Under the pieces are notes generated by a model. That model was given only the letters and a program-made list of their open reading frames with translations. It did not search any database and was not told where the DNA came from. From Pelagibius marinus (GTDB lineage: Bacteria > Pseudomonadota > Alphaproteobacteria > Kiloniellales > Kiloniellaceae): a stretch of 64,000 bases of DNA. Positions 62,086 through 64,000 of the stretch are shown here, piece after piece (position 1 is the first letter of the stretch; the number at the start of each line of letters is the position of its first letter). The translations under genes were made by a program, and so were the position numbers. Where the stretch lies: the NCBI RefSeq assembly GCF_014925385.1, contig NZ_JACSDK010000015.1:248001-312000 (forward strand). The letters run 5' to 3'.

Positions 62086-63252
62086 ATGACATGCCGGCGC
62101 GTCGCCGTCATCGGGAGTCACGCCCACTACCTGGTCAACTTCCGCGGCGCTCTGATACAGGCGATGAGGGCCCACGGTCATGAGGTTCTGGCGCTGGCCC
62201 CGGATTTCGATGCGGGAACACGCTCCGAACTGTCGGCCATTGGTGTCGAACCCGTCGATATCTCTTTGTCGCGCACAGGCCTCAACCCTGTTCGCGATTT
62301 CCGCGATATCATCGGTTTGTATGCGCAGATGCGCCGGCTGGCGCCGGACGTCGTCCTCGCCTACACCGTCAAGCCGGTGATCTATGGCTTGCTTGCCGCC
62401 GCGCTGGCACGCGTGCCTCGGCGGTTCGCGCTCATAACGGGGCTGGGGTATGTCTTCTCCGAGGGTGGTTCGCCGCGTGACTGGATCATCCAGGCGACAG
62501 TGCAGCAACTTTACCGCATCGCCCTGCGCGGGACAGAAGCTGTTTTCATGCAGAATCGCGACGATGCCGATGAATTCGTCGCCCGGCGCATTGTCTCGTG
62601 CCGAAAGATCATTCCGGTCAACGGAAGCGGAGTCGATCTTGCCGCCTGGCCGGTGATGGATTTGCCCGGCCCGCCGGTGACCTTTGCGCTGGCCGCGCGA
62701 CTCTTGGGGGAAAAAGGTGTACGCGAATACGTCACAGCTGCCCGGCAGGTAAAGGCAAAGCACCCCGAAGTCCGGTTCCTGCTGCTGGGAGGGTTGGACT
62801 CCAACCCCTCTGCCATCAAGGAAAGGGAAGTTGCGTCCTGGGTGGCGGAGGGTGTTTTAGAATGGCCGGGGCATGTCAATATGCGCCCCTGGCTGGCGCA
62901 GACTAGTGTTTTTGTCCTCCCCTCGTATCGCGAAGGTATTCCGCGCAGCACCCAGGAAGCCATGGCCGCGGGCCGTCCTGTGATCACCACGGATGCGCCC
63001 GGCTGTCGGGAAACGGTCGTTGTCGGCGAGAATGGTTATCTTGTTCCCCCACGGGACGTCGGTTCCCTTGTCGGCGCGATGCTGCATTTCGTCGAGAACC
63101 CGCAGCAAATCGTGGTCATGGGGCGCAACAGCCGCCGCCTTGCCGAAGAGCGCTTTGATGTCAGAGCGATCAACGAGAGAATGCTTTCGGCTATGGGGCT
63201 TGATGAAACCGCATCACCTGAGCAAGCCGACGGATCCCGCGATGGGGTCTAG
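62086..63252 (+). CDS. family 4 glycosyltransferase (PglA/WbpT-like)
   Basis: A 388-residue GT-B protein. The N-terminus MTCRRVAVIGSHAHYLVNFR is a Rossmann start, the linker region FALAARLLGEKGVREYVTAA begins the donor-binding half, and EGIPRSTQEAMAAGRPVITT is the Glu-x7-Glu motif of GT4 enzymes that binds the nucleotide sugar. VVLAYTVKPVIYGLLAAALA and YGLLAA-like stretches recall PglA-type transferases that extend lipid-linked diNAc-sugar. It probably adds a HexNAc to a carrier-bound glycan but stands outside the leftward operon. Confidence 0.82.
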   Translation: MTCRRVAVIGSHAHYLVNFRGALIQAMRAHGHEVLALAPDFDAGTRSELSAIGVEPVDISLSRTGLNPVRDFRDIIGLYAQMRRLAPDVVLAYTVKPVIYGLLAAALARVPRRFALITGLGYVFSEGGSPRDWIIQATVQQLYRIALRGTEAVFMQNRDDADEFVARRIVSCRKIIPVNGSGVDLAAWPVMDLPGPPVTFALAARLLGEKGVREYVTAARQVKAKHPEVRFLLLGGLDSNPSAIKEREVASWVAEGVLEWPGHVNMRPWLAQTSVFVLPSYREGIPRSTQEAMAAGRPVITTDAPGCRETVVVGENGYLVPPRDVGSLVGAMLHFVENPQQIVVMGRNSRRLAEERFDVRAINERMLSAMGLDETASPEQADGSRDGV

Positions 63253-63276
63253 CGCACACGGGCACGACTTCGGCGG

Positions 63277-64000
63277 TCATCCGGTCTGGGAACAGAAATC
63301 TGAGGCCTCGGATGGCTGGTCGCCTGTCTGAACGCCGGCACTGCCGGCCGCTGCAGCACCGGATGTCCCGCTTTCACGGAGCCAGTACTCGAGAAACCGG
63401 ATGGCCTTGTCGAAAAAGATCTCATGACCGCCGGGCCCAACGACAAGGCAGAGTCGATTATCAGCGCCCGCGTCAGGCGGATAGATCGACTGGAGTTGCC
63501 GAAACAGTGGCTGCACCCTTTCGCTGCGTTCATCCTCTGACCCGACCTCATACAAAAGCGGGCGCGGCGCAATCAGTGATCTGACAACGAGTTCATCCGA
63601 CAGGCGGGTAACGTAGTCGCGAAAAATCGTGTAGTCGGCCTGTTCATATCGCCACATGGCCGACTTGTGATCGCGCGATGCCAGCTTCGGCCCCCGTTGC
63701 TCCGCCCATTGAGAGACGACGACAGCATCGATGTCCTGGTCCAGCGCCGCAAGATAGAATGCAGTCATGCCGCCCAAGCTGATCCCATAAACGCCAGTCT
63801 TCTGCTTGAGATCATCGAGTTTTCTGATTTCGTTGACGGTCTTGCTGATCGCGAAGACCTCCATGCCGACTAGCTTTGCCCCTAAAGCTTCTGCCCGCCG
63901 GTCCAGTTCGTTCCGGTTCTTGTTGAACACGCTCACGGGCTCGAGATGGGGGTCCGTCACTATTCTGGGGGCGTAAACCGAGAAGCCGGCCTTTGCAGCG
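63277..64000 (-). CDS. alpha/beta hydrolase (partial, N-terminus off the window)
   Basis: The frame stays open to the window edge at 64000, so the true start is beyond it; a GTG at 63960 is only a fallback. At least 241 residues are present. The nucleophile elbow is VYGISLGGMTAFYLAA, DAVVVSQWAEQRGPKLASRD follows, and APRPLLYEVGSEDERSERV with PGGHEIFFDKAIRFLEYW provide the acid and catalytic histidine. It resembles dienelactone/acetyl-xylan esterase-like hydrolases; the substrate is unknown. The C-terminus has a short low-complexity Ala/Gly tail. Confidence 0.75.
   Translation of the reverse strand, partial: AAKAGFSVYAPRIVTDPHLEPVSVFNKNRNELDRRAEALGAKLVGMEVFAISKTVNEIRKLDDLKQKTGVYGISLGGMTAFYLAALDQDIDAVVVSQWAEQRGPKLASRDHKSAMWRYEQADYTIFRDYVTRLSDELVVRSLIAPRPLLYEVGSEDERSERVQPLFRQLQSIYPPDAGADNRLCLVVGPGGHEIFFDKAIRFLEYWLRESGTSGAAAAGSAGVQTGDQPSEASDFCSQTG

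Overview
The window is GC-rich (clearly lower only in a few short stretches) and looks like a chromosome segment of a free-living alphaproteobacterium, probably of the Rhodospirillales/Kiloniellales type. Signs are a GapR-type nucleoid protein, a DUF1244 protein, the 41-residue form of ribosomal protein L36, a GlcDEF glycolate oxidase, a LapG-like cysteine peptidase and a FecR/RTX surface protein. The lineage is inferred from gene content, not from a marker phylogeny.

Left part (1-25.4 kb) is mostly housekeeping and catabolic: GapR (partial), DUF1244, a YbdK-like ligase, an N-formylglutamate amidohydrolase, a 4-hydroxyproline epimerase, a zinc-type CDF exporter, an ECF sigma/anti-sigma/fasciclin module, a DapA-superfamily enzyme, a Nudix hydrolase, a FadR-type GntR regulator followed by glycerate 2-kinase, pyruvate kinase, a DUF2817 hydrolase, a TetR-controlled HlyD/FtsX/ABC exporter, cytochrome c, glcDEF and rpmJ. 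Matching TGGT-N3-ACCA palindromes just downstream of the predicted promoters of gntR-glycerate kinase and of glcDEF suggest one glycolate-to-glycerate regulon. At 4.8-6.2 kb a stretch of lower GC is bracketed by two copies (about 90% identical) of the 3' end of the fasciclin gene.

Middle part (25.9-38.3 kb) looks like a surface-adhesion signalling locus. It has a periplasmic LapG-like peptidase, a two-TM receptor with a PAS and a degenerate HD-GYP domain, a CHASE2 nucleotide cyclase, and a 2169-residue FecR-domain/RTX protein preceded by a very AT-rich region. The receptor could replace LapD, which normally senses c-di-GMP with degenerate GGDEF/EAL domains. This is the best candidate for an undescribed arrangement.

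Right part (39-64 kb) is a surface polysaccharide locus. About 22 kb is transcribed leftwards from 61440 with many start/stop overlaps: a winged-helix regulator with two palindromic sites upstream, a NusG/RfaH-like antiterminator, WlbA-WlbB-WlbC-type enzymes for 2,3-diacetamido-uronic acid sugar nucleotides, a Wzm/Wzt ABC exporter, two sulfotransferases, two methyltransferases, an SGNH hydrolase, three CgeB-like glycosyltransferases, two AsnB-type amidotransferases, three SDR epimerases that resemble Bordetella WbmF/G/H, and a WbpI-like 2-epimerase. Together they predict a diNAc-uronic-acid polymer with amidated, and probably sulfated and methylated, residues. A family-4 glycosyltransferase and a partial alpha/beta hydrolase close the window. 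No tRNA, rRNA, CRISPR array or recognisable insertion sequence was found.
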